Part shown: positions 37,560 through 49,780 of the stretch, in pieces
Numbering within the stretch: the stretch's first letter is position 1
How the letters are laid out: each line of letters opens with the position of its first letter
Origin: Apricaphanius iberus
Lineage: Eukaryota; Chordata; Actinopteri; Cyprinodontiformes; Aphaniidae
Assembly (NCBI GenBank): GCA_028564705.1
Contig: JAPXFQ010002465.1
Span: 1,116,001 to 1,180,000, forward strand
Length of the DNA: 64,000 nucleotides
Direction: 5' to 3'
Made by a program: the position numbers and the translations under genes
The notes under the pieces: model-generated
What the model was told of the DNA's origin: nothing
The model's input: the letters and a program-made list of their open reading frames with translations, nothing else
Database searches by the model: none

Positions 37560-38645
37560 AACTATTTGATACATCAGACAGAAACCTTTGTTTGCCGTTA
37601 CAGAGGTCAGATGTTTTCTGATCAGATGTTTTCTGTAGTTCTTCACCAGGTTTGCACACACTGCAGCAGGGATTTTGGCCCACTACTCCATACAGATCTT
37701 CTCCAGAGCATTCAGGTTTCGGGGCTGTTGATGGGCAACCGGGACAAATATTTTCTATTGGATTCAGGTTTGGAGACTGGCTCGGCCACTCCTTAGTAGC
37801 CCTTGCTGTGTGTTTCGGGCCATTGTCATGCTGGAAGACCCAGCCATGACCCATCTTCAATGCTCTTACTGAGGGAAGGAGGTTGTTGGCCAAGATCTCA
37901 CGATACATTGCCCTATCCATCCTCCCCTCAATACGGTGCCGTCGTCCCGTCCCCTTTGCAGAAAAGCATCCCCATAGAATGCAGTTTCCACCTCTATGCT
38001 TTACAGTTGGGATGGTCTTCTTTTGGTGTTGTACACATCCTTCGTACTCCAAACACGGCGAGTGAAGTTTAGACCAAATATCTCCACTTTTGTGTCATCA
38101 GACCATATAACCTTCTCCCATTCCTCCTCATCTAGATGATCATTGGCAAACTTCAGACGGCCCTGAGCAGGGGGACCTTGTTTGCGCTGCAGGATTTTAA
38201 TCCATGACGGTGGAGTGTGTTACTGATGGGTTTTCTTTGAGACTATGGTCCCAGCTCACTTAACACGTCTTGCCATGTAGTTCTGGGCTCATCCCTCACT
38301 GTCATCATAATCATTGATGCTCCACGAGAAGAGATCTTGGATGGCGCTCAAGACCGAGGGAGAATGACGTATTGAACTTCTTCCATTTTTTTATTATTAC
38401 ACCAACAGTTGTTGCCTTCTCACCAAGCTGTTTGCCTATTGTCCTGTAGCCCATCACAGTCTTGTGCAGCTCTACAGTTTTATCCCTGATGTTTTTGCAC
38501 AGCTCTCTGGTCTCGGCCATTGTGGAGAGGTTGGAATTTGTTTGAGCGTGTGGACAGGTGTCTTTTATACAGGTAACGTGTTCAAACAGGTAAGGTAAAG
38601 AGTGGAAACAGGAGGGCTTCTTAAGAACTAACAGGTCTATGGGAG
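37560..38645 (-). mobile_element. Passport-type Tc1 transposon remnant
   Basis: On the minus strand the transposase starts at 38520 ([20 protein letters not shown]) and its helix-turn-helix part follows with [20 protein letters not shown]. The catalytic region 38052-37558 has [39 protein letters not shown] and [10 protein letters not shown]. Frame breaks between them and a substituted QQDND box (QHDNG) make it non-functional. The upstream terminal repeat is cut off by the LINE at 38646. Confidence 0.85.
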
Positions 38646-40200
38646 CAATCCCTCAGAACAAGAACCTGGCTAAGTACAAGCGGTCATCTGCCACGACCGT
38701 TTGGGGGTCTAAAAAGACAGAGAAGATACATCATGGATGATGCTTGATGACTTTTAGCATCATCTGGACCGATGTTCCCCATCCAGCAGGGGGCGTTATA
38801 GTTGAGCAGGGTACCAGACCATGTGGAGCTTCTATGGGGAGAAAAATACTGAGAGAAAACTGGGTTAACAATCACAATAACAGCAGAAACATATATATAT
38901 ATCTAATATATCTGGAGAGTGGTAGAAGAGAAAAGTAGAAGACAGAAGAAAAGTGGTCAGTCTGTCCTCCAACAGTCTAAGCCTGTAGCAGTATAACTAC
39001 AAAAATAGCTCAGGATAACCTAAGCCACTCTAATTACAAGCATTATCAAAAAGGAAGGTTTTAAGCATAGTCTTAAAAATAGACAGTATCTGCTTCACGG
39101 TCTAAAACTGGGAGCTGATTCATTATTAAGGGCTTTATAAGTAAGGAGGAGGATCTTAAACTCTATTCTGGATTTAACAGGGAGCCAAAGGAGAGAAGCC
39201 AAAACATCAGAAATGTGATCTCTCTTTTTAATATTCATCAGAACTCTTGCTGCAGCATTTTGGATCAACTGAAGGCTTTTAATTGCATTTTGTTGACTTT
39301 CTGTTAATAAATAGTAGAAATTTCAGAGTCATCCAGGTTTTTATGTCTTCCAGACATGCTTGTAATATACCTAACTGATTGGTTTCATCAGGTTTTATGG
39401 ATAAATATAATTGTTTATCATTAAGCATAACTGTGGAAATTAATTCCATCCATCCATTTTCCTAATCGCTTAGTCCTCCAGGGGTCCTCCAGCTGTCAAT
39501 GGGCGGGAGGCGGGGTACACCCTGGACAGGTCGCCAGTCCATCACAGGGCCACATAGAGACAGACAGGACAAACAACCATGCACGCACAATTTAGAGTGA
39601 TCAATTAACCTCACAGTCATGTTTTTGGACTATGGGAGGAAGCCAGAGTACCCGTTGGAAGCATATATATTGTAAAGAAAATCACTCCAAGCATTGAACC
39701 CTGTGGTACTCCACAACTAACCCTTGAGTGTGAAAAAGATTTATCATTGATATGAACAAACTGGAATATTTCAGACAGATATGATTTAAACCAGCTTAGT
39801 GCGGTTCCCTTGATCCCTACAACATGTTCAAGCCTTTCTATGAGAATATTATGATCGACTGTATCAAACGCAGCATTGAGATATTCATCAGAACTCTTGC
39901 TGCAGCGTTTTGGATCAACTGAAGGCTTTTAATTGCATTTTGTGGACTTCCTGATAAGGAATTACAGTAGTCCAGCCTTGAAGTCACAAATGCATGGACT
40001 AGTTTCTCTGCATCACTCCTGGACAGGATGTTTCTAATTTTAGCAATATTGTGGAGGTGAAAGAAAGAGATCTTAGAAACCTGTTTAATATGGGATTTAA
40101 ATGTCATGTCTTGGTCAAAATTTACACCAAGCTTCTTTACACTTTTACCAGAGGCCAAATTAATTCCATCTTTTGAATACCTAACTACACAGATTAAAGA
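38646..40200 (-). mobile_element. Rex1/CR1-type LINE, reverse orientation, itself interrupted
   Basis: The 3' UTR lies at 38646-38840. Further right the minus strand reads KKLGVNFDQDMTFKSHIKQV, DAEKLVHAFVTSRLDYCNSL and QLIQNAAARVLMNI (about 40150-39880). It is the same family as 21806-23632. A duplicated internal stretch (39225-39290 and 39880-39945) shows rearrangement. Another repeat sits inside at about 39440-39660. Confidence 0.75.
39440..39665. mobile_element. CCATCCAT-type short retroelement inside a LINE
   Basis: The block has CCATCCATCCATTTTCCTAA, the GTACACCCTGGACAGGTCGC core and GTTTTTGGACTATGGGAGGA, a very widespread fish repeat ending with short tandem CCAT. It is nested in the Rex1-type LINE. 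It is either a SINE or the 3' part of an RTE-type LINE. Confidence 0.6.
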
Positions 40201-40329
40201 GTCAAATAAGGTCTTATTTATAAATTTGTACAAACTTATGCTTTTGTTTTTTTCTCTCCCTCCTCCTCCTGTGTCTAATCCCACAGCTCTCTCTGTCTCC
40301 TGTTCCTCTGTCTGGAGCATCTTTTTTGC

Positions 40330-41222
40330 ATTTTTCTCCAAACCAAACCGAACAAGCTGAAAGATGGAAATGGTCAGTTGGTCTCTTAATGCAATTGATA
40401 AAATCTACTCAACTTCACGAAGCACCTGAAAGGGTCATCCGGGTTGTCCTGCGGAGACGTATCCGGCTGCCTATGTGCTTGAAGGTTGGAAAAGTTTCCA
40501 GCCTGTGTGTCTGTCCATACTCTCTCAGGAAGATGCGGAAGTTATCTGGCTATTTGGATTTATGGTGATTGGGTTTCTGCTGATTGGAATGGGCATTTAC
40601 TGGATCGACCACAAACTGGAGTAAGAAAGATGTGATAGGCCTACATGGTCAAAATTGGAGAAGGTTCTGGCAAATGGAGGGCTAAAGGACCAGTCTGAAG
40701 TGCTGACTCGTACTGATGGGACTCCATCAGTATTTGCTCAGTTAACTGGGCGCAGGCAGGATGCTGTAAAGGGTGATCTGGCTGGCGCTTTGGGACTCAT
40801 TCGCGAATTGTCATCCGACTTGGAGAAGCTATCAGTGCGTCTTGGTGCAAATGGAAATTAAATGGATCTGGAACTTTACTTTGGTCGAATTAGAACCATA
40901 AACAGGGCTGCTGACAGACTTAAGGATACAGAAAAATTGCTCTTCCTGGTAACCATAACAATTAGTATTTTGACTTCTTGATGACCTTCAACTGGTTCAC
41001 AATCAAATGCCTGTGAGAGGCATGTCAACAGAGTCTCCTCCTTCCTGACCTAATGTACCTGTTTCTTATCTGCATACATGGGAGCGCCAGTCTGTGGCAC
41101 CAAGCCCTTCAGTGACTTGGATCTGTTTGTATTGTTTGTTTTTTTGTCATTTTTTTGGACAGGTTGTACTGTAAACTGAATTTCCCCTTGTGGGACAATA
41201 AAGGATTATTCAGTTATTCAAA
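40330..41222 (+). mobile_element. L2-tailed element carrying a small membrane-protein ORF
   Basis: The 3' end reads TTTCCCCTTGTGGGACAATA followed by AAGGATTATTCAGTTATTCA, an L2-type terminus with short tandem tail. In place of reverse transcriptase it carries a decayed frame at 40364-40861. No polymerase, endonuclease or transposase is visible. It is probably a non-autonomous retroelement mobilised by an L2 enzyme; the left boundary is approximate. Confidence 0.5.
40364..40861 (+). pseudogene. Decayed ~165-aa ORF with one transmembrane helix
   Basis: One reading frame runs from ATG 40364 to TAA 40859-40861, broken only by TGA at 40427-40429 and TAA at 40622-40624. The text begins MEMVSWSLNAIDKIYSTSRS. 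After the first stop comes a Cys-bearing segment, then a membrane helix (WLFGFMVIGFLLIGMGIYWI) followed by DHKLE. After the second stop comes a tail with SVFAQLTGRRQDAVKGDLAG and ELSSDLEKLSVRLGANGN, the latter possibly coiled-coil. That one frame stays readable across two stops suggests a once-translated type I or II membrane protein. I recognise no family. Confidence 0.5.
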
Positions 41223-42925
41223 ACCTCCATAACTTAACTGAAACTTCTTTAATGATTTCAGCAACCTTCTTTCTGTAATATGTATTGACTATGACCAACT
41301 AATTATTTTGGGAAACTTCAACATTCATACTGACAACCCCCAAGATAGATGAGCTAAAACATTAAGTCATACTTTCTATAGCTTTGGCCTCACCCAACAT
41401 GTCAAACAACCAACTCAAAGTAAAGGACACACTTTAGACTTAATTATTAGCAAAGGTTTAAATATCTCAAACATATAACTGATACTGCGTTATCTGACCA
41501 TTTGATTTTTGCTTTGAAAGTACCATCTCTGCTAAACAATCTAGCCACATTCAGACTTCTGTAAAGGTCAGTTCAGTTGAAAACTTTAAACAAATGTACC
41601 CCCCCCCAACTCACCCCTATCATCATCAAACACAAACTCAGTAAACAATCAGGTAGGTAACATTTTTTCTAAAATTTCCAACATCACTGCTATTGTTCCA
41701 TCTAAAGTTAAAGTGCATCTCACCCCCTACCTGACTCTTACTCTACCTAGATTTCTAGTTTGAAAATTGTGGGAAAAGGAGGCGTTGCATGGTGGACAGA
41801 GGGGCGCACGGGGGGAGAGGGCTTGGTGGTGTCAACACTTCCTTTCTATTCTAACTCCAGCTTGCAATGAAAGGTGAGACCAAGACTGTGCTTGCTTTAT
41901 ACTTTATAACTTTTATTATTTATAACTTTTTTTACCGAAAAGATTCTAACAATTAGAGGGTCAATCTGTACTTCAGTGCTAAACCCATTCCCAGTGATCC
42001 CTATTTATCAACAATGCAGAGATAATGTCTGAATTCCAAAACTAACCCCCCCCAAAAAAAACAACAACATCAACAACAAAACAAACAACAACAAAACATT
42101 GATGAGATCTTTAACCAATTGAGCTCCTCCTCCTGCTTTCTCAAGTTAACTCATCCCTCCTGTCAGGTGTCGTCCCCCAGGCATTTAAAAACAGCAGTTA
42201 TCAAACCAATACTAAAGAAGAACAACCTGAACAGTAACTTTATTCAGAACTACAGACCAATGTCTAATCTTCCATTCATCAGCAAGATTACTGAACCAAC
42301 CAGTTTGATATTTTTCTGTCTGGTTTCCATATTCACCACAGCACCGAGATAGCCCTAGTCAAAGCTTTCACTAACATCTGTATAAAAACAGATGTCAATC
42401 CCTCTAGGCCAGATTATAACAATCGATAAGGTTAGATACCATAACTATGCAGATGACACTCAGCTGTACATTACAATGTCACCAGGTGACTTGGAACCCA
42501 TCCAAACCTTCAGTAAATGCATTGAGCGAATCATTGGATGGATGTACTATAATTTTCTCCTGCTCAGTAGATACAAAACTGAACTGTAGCTCAGAGAATA
42601 GACTTCAAAATACTCCAACTAATTTATAAGTATATTGAAGAGCTGCTGTCACTATACCAACCATTCAGGTCTTCCAACACTAGTCTACTAATCCCTCCTA
42701 GAATTAGAACCAAACATGGAGAAGCAGCTTGCAGTTTCTCTGCTCCTCTTATCTGGGACAAACTTCAGGAACACTGGAATGCCGCGGAAACACTGAGCTT
42801 CTTTAAATAAAAGCTCAAAATCCATCTGTTTAGAGCTCCCTTTAAGTAAGCTTATCCGCTAATCACCCATCGCAACTGGAATTGCCTTGTTTTTGAAAGG
42901 GTGATATACAAATAAATTGCCCTGC
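41223..42925 (+). mobile_element. Jockey-superfamily LINE, decayed, with endonuclease and polymerase parts
   Basis: Near 41300-41530 the + strand reads LGNFNIHTDNPQDR-like text and GHTLDLIISKGLNIS, the endonuclease C-terminus. At 42119-42352 comes VSSPRHLKTAVIKPILKKNN then FIQNYRPMSNLPFISKI, and at 42392-42589 [20 protein letters not shown] with an intact YADD. It ends with a GATATACAAATAAATTGCCC terminus followed by TGCC repeats. Stops and deletions occur throughout; 41760-41880 looks foreign. Confidence 0.75.
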
Positions 42926-43779
42926 CTTGCCTAGAAGAAGAAGCCTAAAAACAAAACACTGTCACTGTCTTTAGATTGGGGAGGGAGGGAAGATGGAAAT
43001 CCATCAAGAATTTCCAAGTTACACACAGTCTAATTTTTTTGTGTTGAAAACAACCCAGATAATTGGTCAAGCTCATGATCAAAAACTATTGTACTAAATC
43101 TACCTGGAATTTGCAGTCTGAATTTGGACAGGGATCAGCCTAACAAATCAACCCAAACTTGGTTTTAAAAAGACTTTAGGTCAGGAAGTGATTGCTGGGG
43201 AAAGCGAACATGTTCTTTTTGGTTATTTTTATAATACTGTTGAGGAATGACTATCATGAATCTCTACAACTCCAAAATCACACCCTGAAATATCCTTGTT
43301 TCAACATCTTAACACATACATCTGAATGCTAAGGAGTTAATGATGACTGGTTAAAAGCACTACAAGTGTGTAAACAGGGACAGTCGTCGTAATGTAATCA
43401 CAAATGAAGAATGTACAGCAGAGATATTGCAAATATCAGAAAACAGTAAATATAAATGCAGATAAGGACTGGGATAGGCAGAAAATAATCTAAAGTTTCA
43501 GACTTATAATTTCAAATGTTAATTTTATATGTTGACTATAGAAAAGTATAATTATTCCAGATATTATTATATAATTATTAAAGTTAAATAAAGTTTTTGA
43601 AGATATCAAATTACTTGTTGACTTGTAAAGTAGTATCACTGATTAAAGCAGGAACCTAGAGGCCTAATAAGACCAGAGGGTTTTTAGGCTTATTCTCCAC
43701 ATGAAACTGAGAAACTGTCCCAACATGTACCAACATGTATATATTATCCTTTATTATTTACGATCTGATATTTATTTGT

Positions 43780-43937
43780 ATTTTTACTTATTTTCTTTTT
43801 TTTATTTTTTTATTTCACTTATTCAAGTTCTGTACTGGAGGAAAAAGTTTGCCGGAGTCAAATTCCTTGTATGTGACATACTTGGCCAATAAACTGATTC
43901 TGATTCTGATTCTGATTCTGATTCTGAATCTGAATAC
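43780..43937 (+). mobile_element. LINE/SINE 3' end with (GATTCT)n tail
   Basis: TTCAAGTTCTGTACTGGAGG leads to GGCCAATAAACTGATTCTGA and then a hexanucleotide GATTCT array at 43892-43929. Only the 3' end of the element is present. Confidence 0.6.
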
Positions 43938-44840
43938 AGCCTGAACCTCAGAGTGTTCCTACCAAACCCAGAGCACACCCTGCCTGTGCTGGACTTTGTT
44001 TTAACCTTGCAGCCACAGAGGCTATTGTTTCATGTGTTCCGGCTGTCACAGTGAGCTTGTGCTGCAGCACAGGGAGGAAAACCACACATGCGGGGTCTCT
44101 GCAGCCGCTTCCCCGAAATTAAAAGATCTGACTGACATGCAAGCTGCTACCCTGTGCACTATTTTAAAGGGCTTTTCCGGTCCGCCTCTCATCTGATCCA
44201 GACTGCCAGATAAAGTTCTTCTGAATAAAACAAGCCAACCAAAAAAATAAATAAATAAATAACACCCTGGCATGATTTTAACAGTGGAAAAGTTCAAATA
44301 CAGTAAATTCTTAGGTAATAACTTGACTCCTTAGTCAAGTTAAAAATATTGGGCACCTTTTTAAGATGAGATGAACATTTTTAGGACATTATTTAGTAGC
44401 TATTGACAGCATTTGAAATTTTAAGACATTCATACTTTTTGGTTGTGACCTTTATTTGAGTTCCCACACTACTGAACTACTGCTATTAAGTCATTGCAGT
44501 CAGTCTTGAAACAGACATGGTTTTATTCCAGTTTTTAATAAACCGCATCTTACAAGGGACCATTTTTGTCCTTTCTGCTGTATCTTTACCTGCTGTATTT
44601 AGCTCATTGTGACAGTCATTGTGACACCTGTTCATGTGCTGTGGGTTGAAGCATCAACACTGTCACTGGGAGTGTTTGCATCTCAAACCACCTCCTGCTT
44701 CTGTTCACTTCCTCTGCCTGTGTTGTGGTTCACATGCGATCTGAGCTCCTGCTGGTGACATGACAGTTAGGTTTCAGACAAAACACTGAGAAGTTCAATG
44801 TTGTTTTATTAAGTTGTGAAAGATACCAGCTGGTTTGCCA
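43938..44840. other. Intergenic DNA upstream of the STYK1-like gene
   Basis: No repeat or gene is recognised here. The interval contains an (AAAT)n run at about 44244-44262. The promoter of the downstream gene should lie in the right part, but I see no clear TATA box. Confidence 0.5.
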
Positions 44841-45086
44841 CCTCTGTCTGAAGCATGCGTCCTCTGGCCTTCTCCTCTTCTTGTCTGGAGAATAACCAAA
44901 GGTAAGGATGTTTGATGATGCAACTGCATGATTGGTGTATGTCCTTCCTGTGTGTTCTTGTTTTGTAGCCCCGTTTTAAACAGAACTGTTTTCACACAAC
45001 ATCTGTCTTTTTTCTCCCTATCCAATTTTCCAGAAAAGAGTGATATTTTTCTGTTCACACAACTCCAACTTGTACTTTTTGGGAAA
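44840..45086 (+). promoter_or_regulatory. Probable 5' UTR exon, intron and uORF of the STYK1-like gene
   Basis: An exon-like segment ends at 44901 before donor GTAAGG. A strong pyrimidine tract and CAG at 45031-45033 make an acceptor for an exon starting 45034. In the predicted spliced RNA an ATG at 44855 would open a short frame (MRPLAFSSSCLENNQRKE) that stops before the main ATG at 45087. The model is inferred from splice signals only. Confidence 0.4.
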
Positions 45087-45114
45087 ATGACAGTCATCCA
45101 AGGAATGTGTCTGG
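45087..45114 (+). CDS. styk1-like: STYK1-like exon 1 (start codon)
   Basis: ATG at 45087 in a GAAAATGA context encodes MTVIQGMCL plus one base; the donor is GTGAGC. No in-frame ATG precedes it in this exon, so it is the best start. A second in-frame Met at residue 7 is possible. Confidence 0.7.
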
Positions 45115-48100
45115 GTGAGCCGCCAGCTTTCCACAATTCAGACTCCTATCCAGCAGAGATCATTCACACATGTTAAACGTGAATCTTTGTCTTACTTCAG
45201 AGTTCTTCGTCGTCCTTGGAGTTCTCTCCTTCATTCTGCTGCTGTTCACTGTGCTGGGCGTTGTGTTTCTAGCAAAGTAAGACTTTCTTCTGCAATTTAA
45301 TCTAAACTTTAATCATTCTACTCTGCTCGATGTAGCTCATTTTCATGAATGCAGTGTTCGTGAATCTTCTTGATGAAATCCTTAAGGCCAAACACAAACT
45401 GAAGTGTGTCCACAGCCTAAATTTCTACAGAAATTCATCGGAGCGCTAACTGATCGTTTTTATTTAGGACCACACCGCTAGTTAAGACGACACACTTCAT
45501 CTTTTTTCATTTTTCCGTCCTCTGTTATTAATGCTAACATTAAAATGGTAAAATTTTCAATCATTTCCAACAGCTTTAAATCTCGTTAACTGCTGGAGAA
45601 GGCAAGTTTGCTATAATGTATTTTTACAAAGACATTAGCTGTATTGCCATTAGACAGCACAAGAGAAATAAGAAAAAGTTTTGAGTATGAGCAATTTTTT
45701 TAGATTTCAATTTCACAACCCACATTTTCTGGACTGTGTGGAATTTTTATGCAGCTTAGTTACTTTTTTATTCTGCAACTACTAATTGAAAGGAAGGTAC
45801 ATAGAAATTTATAACAGAAAGTGTTTAGATATATGTCTTTATCTTTATTCTACTCAGCTGTCTGATTTTTTTTTTTTCAGGGAAATAACAAATTAAAACG
45901 TACAATTTCTGCATTGTTCATGCTAATAACGTAACAATTCAGGAACAATTGGACTGTAATTAATGTTCCCAAATGGGTTATCTTAACTTTCTAATCTTCC
46001 AACACCCTCTAATCCAGTGGTGTCCAAACTTTTTGCCATTTGGGCCAAAATCTTTGTGTTGAACGTACTCCTGGGTCCACTTTGAAATACAGACCAAAAA
46101 TAGTCTTGGAATGAAAATTAAAATCCACAAATAATTTACCAATAATGCATTGTTAAGATTTATATTTGTACCAGCTCAACAATAAGCTAAAAATTCTATA
46201 ATTTTTGTAGAATACAGAACAGTAAGAAATAGTAGATCCAGAACATGAAAAAGGTCAAGCCCGTTTGCTTTGGAGGGTTGTAATTTTCTATTCTATAGGT
46301 CCAGAACATTATTATTTTCTGTAGTCTCAATGACAATTGCATATGTGTGACCCTTTCTTTGATAAAAACATGTCGTATTTTGCCAAGTGGTTGCTGTCAT
46401 GTAAAAGTCACCAGATGTTGGCGGTCCTACTTAGAACGAGAGTAAAAGCAAAGTAAACTAATTTTATGAATGAAAGAAAAACAGTTGATCCCAACATCTT
46501 CAATGTTTTGAAGACTGAAATTCCTCATTGAAAATTTTAAAAAATATCCACCTACAAATAAACCAAATTCTTCAGAATTTTTACTATTCTTGAACTACAG
46601 TCAGCAGGCCACACAAAATCAAAAGGGCCTTAAAAGTCATTGCTGTATAATGGTAAAAATAATAGAAATCTATAATAGTAATAGTAATAATAAAAAAAGG
46701 TACATAAACATTTTTGTTTTACCATTAATTTTGTTTCCTGTACGAGAGCACTTTGTAAAATAATTTAATCTACTATTGTGCCAAGCTAAATCAAGCCTAT
46801 CATCTGATTGGTCAACAAATACAGCAAGGTCATAGTGAACAAATGCATGAATAATATTCCAGTCAGGAATATTTCCTGATTTCTACCCTGCCTAATTTCT
46901 TTATAACTTATGGTTTCTCAGAAAATCTCTCCACGGCAGGTACCATCATCTCAGAAGTGACGGTGAGATTTTTCAGAGGTCTATTGAGTGATTTATTACC
47001 CTCTCACATTCAGTCGCACCTTTCCTTAGTGGCTATAGAACAATTTAAATAACTATTGCACAATAGATGGCTTAGCTATCAGCAATATAGTAGGAACAAA
47101 AAACCTAGTTCAAATGTCAGTCTCAATTGACTTTAGGAGTCGATCTTGAAAGATTTAAAAACTACAGGTTAAATGAAGAAGTTCACGCAGTGGTTTCAGC
47201 AAATCACAATAAATAACGCACATTAATGACAGATCACCTCTTCAGAATAAAACTTTTGTACAGGCTACCAAACTGATTAACAGGTGAAAATCGAAAAATT
47301 TGAACATCATACAAAAGTTAATGTATTTCAGTTGATCAATTTAAAAGGTGAAACTAGTACATGATATAGAGTGATAACATCCAAAGTGAGATATTTTAAG
47401 CCTTTGTTATAATTTTGATGATAATTACTTACAGTGTATGAAAAGCCCATGTAAAATTTCAGAAAATTAGAATATTGTGAAAAGGTTCAATATTTTAGAC
47501 TCAGAATATCACACTTTCATCAGCCAATTTGTCCAAAACAACTGCAAAGGGTTCCTGAGCCTTTAAATTGTCTCTCAGTCTGGTTCAGTAGAAATCGCAA
47601 TCAGGAGAAAGACTGCTGACCTGAAAGTTAGTCAAAAAAACATCATTGACCCATTCCATACAGAGGGAAAGTCATTGCAAAAAAGTTGAATGTTCCCAAA
47701 GTGCTGCATCAAAGGACATCAATAGAAAGTTATGTGGAAGGGAAAACTGTGAAACAAAAAGGTGCCCAAGCAGCAGGGATGAGCATAACCTGGAGAGGAC
47801 AGTCAGGAAAAGGCAGTTCCAAAGTGTTGGGGCCTTCCCAAGGAGTGAATTGCCCTTGCGTTGACGGATAATGGCATTGCGTCAATCCGTCTCCGTCAAA
47901 ACGCAGACGCATAAACTAGGTTTAAGGAACAGACCAGCAGTGGCATGACAAGAGGCATAGGACTTTTGAAGCCCATCTCCAGGATCTGTCTGTGTGGGGT
48001 GGCTCTTGATGTACTAACAGTTGATAAAAAGACAGATAAGACAGAAACATCGGACAGTAACGTGAGTTAGTATCTGTACAGCTGTTGGGAAAAAGACTGT

Positions 48101-49692
48101 TTTTGAATTGGGTTGATTTTGTTGGCAGAGACCTGTAGCGTCTTCCAGAAGGCAAGGCAAGGTGTGAACAGTTGATATGCAAGTTGAGAGGGGTCTGAGG
48201 TGATTTTTACTACTCACTGAGTGATGTGTCTGTGGTACCGGGAGTTAATGGAAGGGAAGGCTTGGCCTGGGAGTTTAGATTATTTCTCTATTGTACGTTT
48301 TAGTTTTTTGCGTGAATGGGGGTCCATATTTCCATACCAGACTATAATGGATGAGGGGAGTATGCTTTGAATGATGGCGGTGTAAAACTGAAGCACGATA
48401 TTTTGCCTGACTCAGACGTTTTTTAGGTGTCAGAGAAAAAAATAATATATTTTTTAAAGTTTTTTGTATATCTGATCTGAGTGCTGTGTCTATTGAAGTG
48501 TGTTACTGATATGTGTGCCTTAAGACCTTCAAATGACTCAGTAATGGTGATGGGCTGGAGATGGGTATTTTCTGAGTGGGTGAGTGTGAAAAGTCGACAA
48601 TTAGTTCCTGTGTTTTTGATGTGTTAAGCTGTAGGATGTTGTTTTTGCACCAAGTGAGTGCTTGGGTGTCCTGTTCACCATAACGGTGTTTTTTATTGTC
48701 GTTGATGAGTCCAATTATTATAGTCTCATTTGCATATTTGAGGATGGCGACTGAAGGTATTTGTGTAGATGGAGAAAAGCCAGAACTCAATCCTGAGGAG
48801 CATCTGTACTGATGGTCAGAAGTTGGGACAGGAGGTTACCCATCCTAACTCTCTGTGTCCTTTGAGACAGGAAGTTGAGGATCGAGTGGCAGAGAGTTGA
48901 TTGTGTTAAGAAAAGAGCTGAAGTCATTGAATAATATCTGGTTGACAGTGTGTTGGGGAATTCCGGGTGCTGTGTGATGTATTGAATGGCCGGGTTTATT
49001 GTATCTTCAACAGATCTATTAGTTGGTAAGCATTTGGTGACTGTCCATGAGGTGGGAGATGAGTTCTTTCAGGTGTGTGTGTATAATGTGTTCAAATGGT
49101 TTAATTATAACAGAAATGACAGCTATTGGTCTGTAGTCGTTGAGGCAGGATATTTTGTTGGATTTTAGTATTGGAATAATTACAGAGTCCTTTAAGGATT
49201 TACGGACAATACACTGACTGAGGTTGCTGTGGAAGATGAAACTGAAGATTGGGGCTATTCTTGATTCTGTGTGTGCATGTGTGTGTGTTGTATCGTTCAC
49301 GAGGTTGAAACTGAGTACATGGACCTTGGGCATGTTGGTGCAGATTTTGGCCATTTTTTTAACCAATCCTTCTGATGTTAGCGTCTACCTGTCACAGGTT
49401 AGTGGGATGTCATGACGGATATGGCAAACCCGGGAGCAACATTGTTTTCGGTCGCAAACTCCTTCTTTCTCTGAGGGCTTCCACTAGTTTAGGGGCAATG
49501 ACGGCAGGGGTGGACTGGGACAAAAATGCGGCCCTGGCATTTTCTCTTGAGACCAGCCCAATACATTATCAGCGGACACTACATAGAAGTCTGCAAATTT
49601 TGCAGCGACTCTTCTCTGCATACTAAAAATGATAATCATATTCTGTGGTAGTTAACAAATAAAGAATGTAAATTATTAAAATTGACAGCTAT

Positions 49693-49780
<88 letters not shown>

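Noticed and set aside
44046..44297. 83-aa minus-strand frame
   Set aside because: Includes an (AAAT)n run and shows no domain; consistent with chance.
49694..49779. Regular repeat as a CRISPR array
   Set aside because: It is a pure tetranucleotide microsatellite without spacers, in vertebrate DNA.
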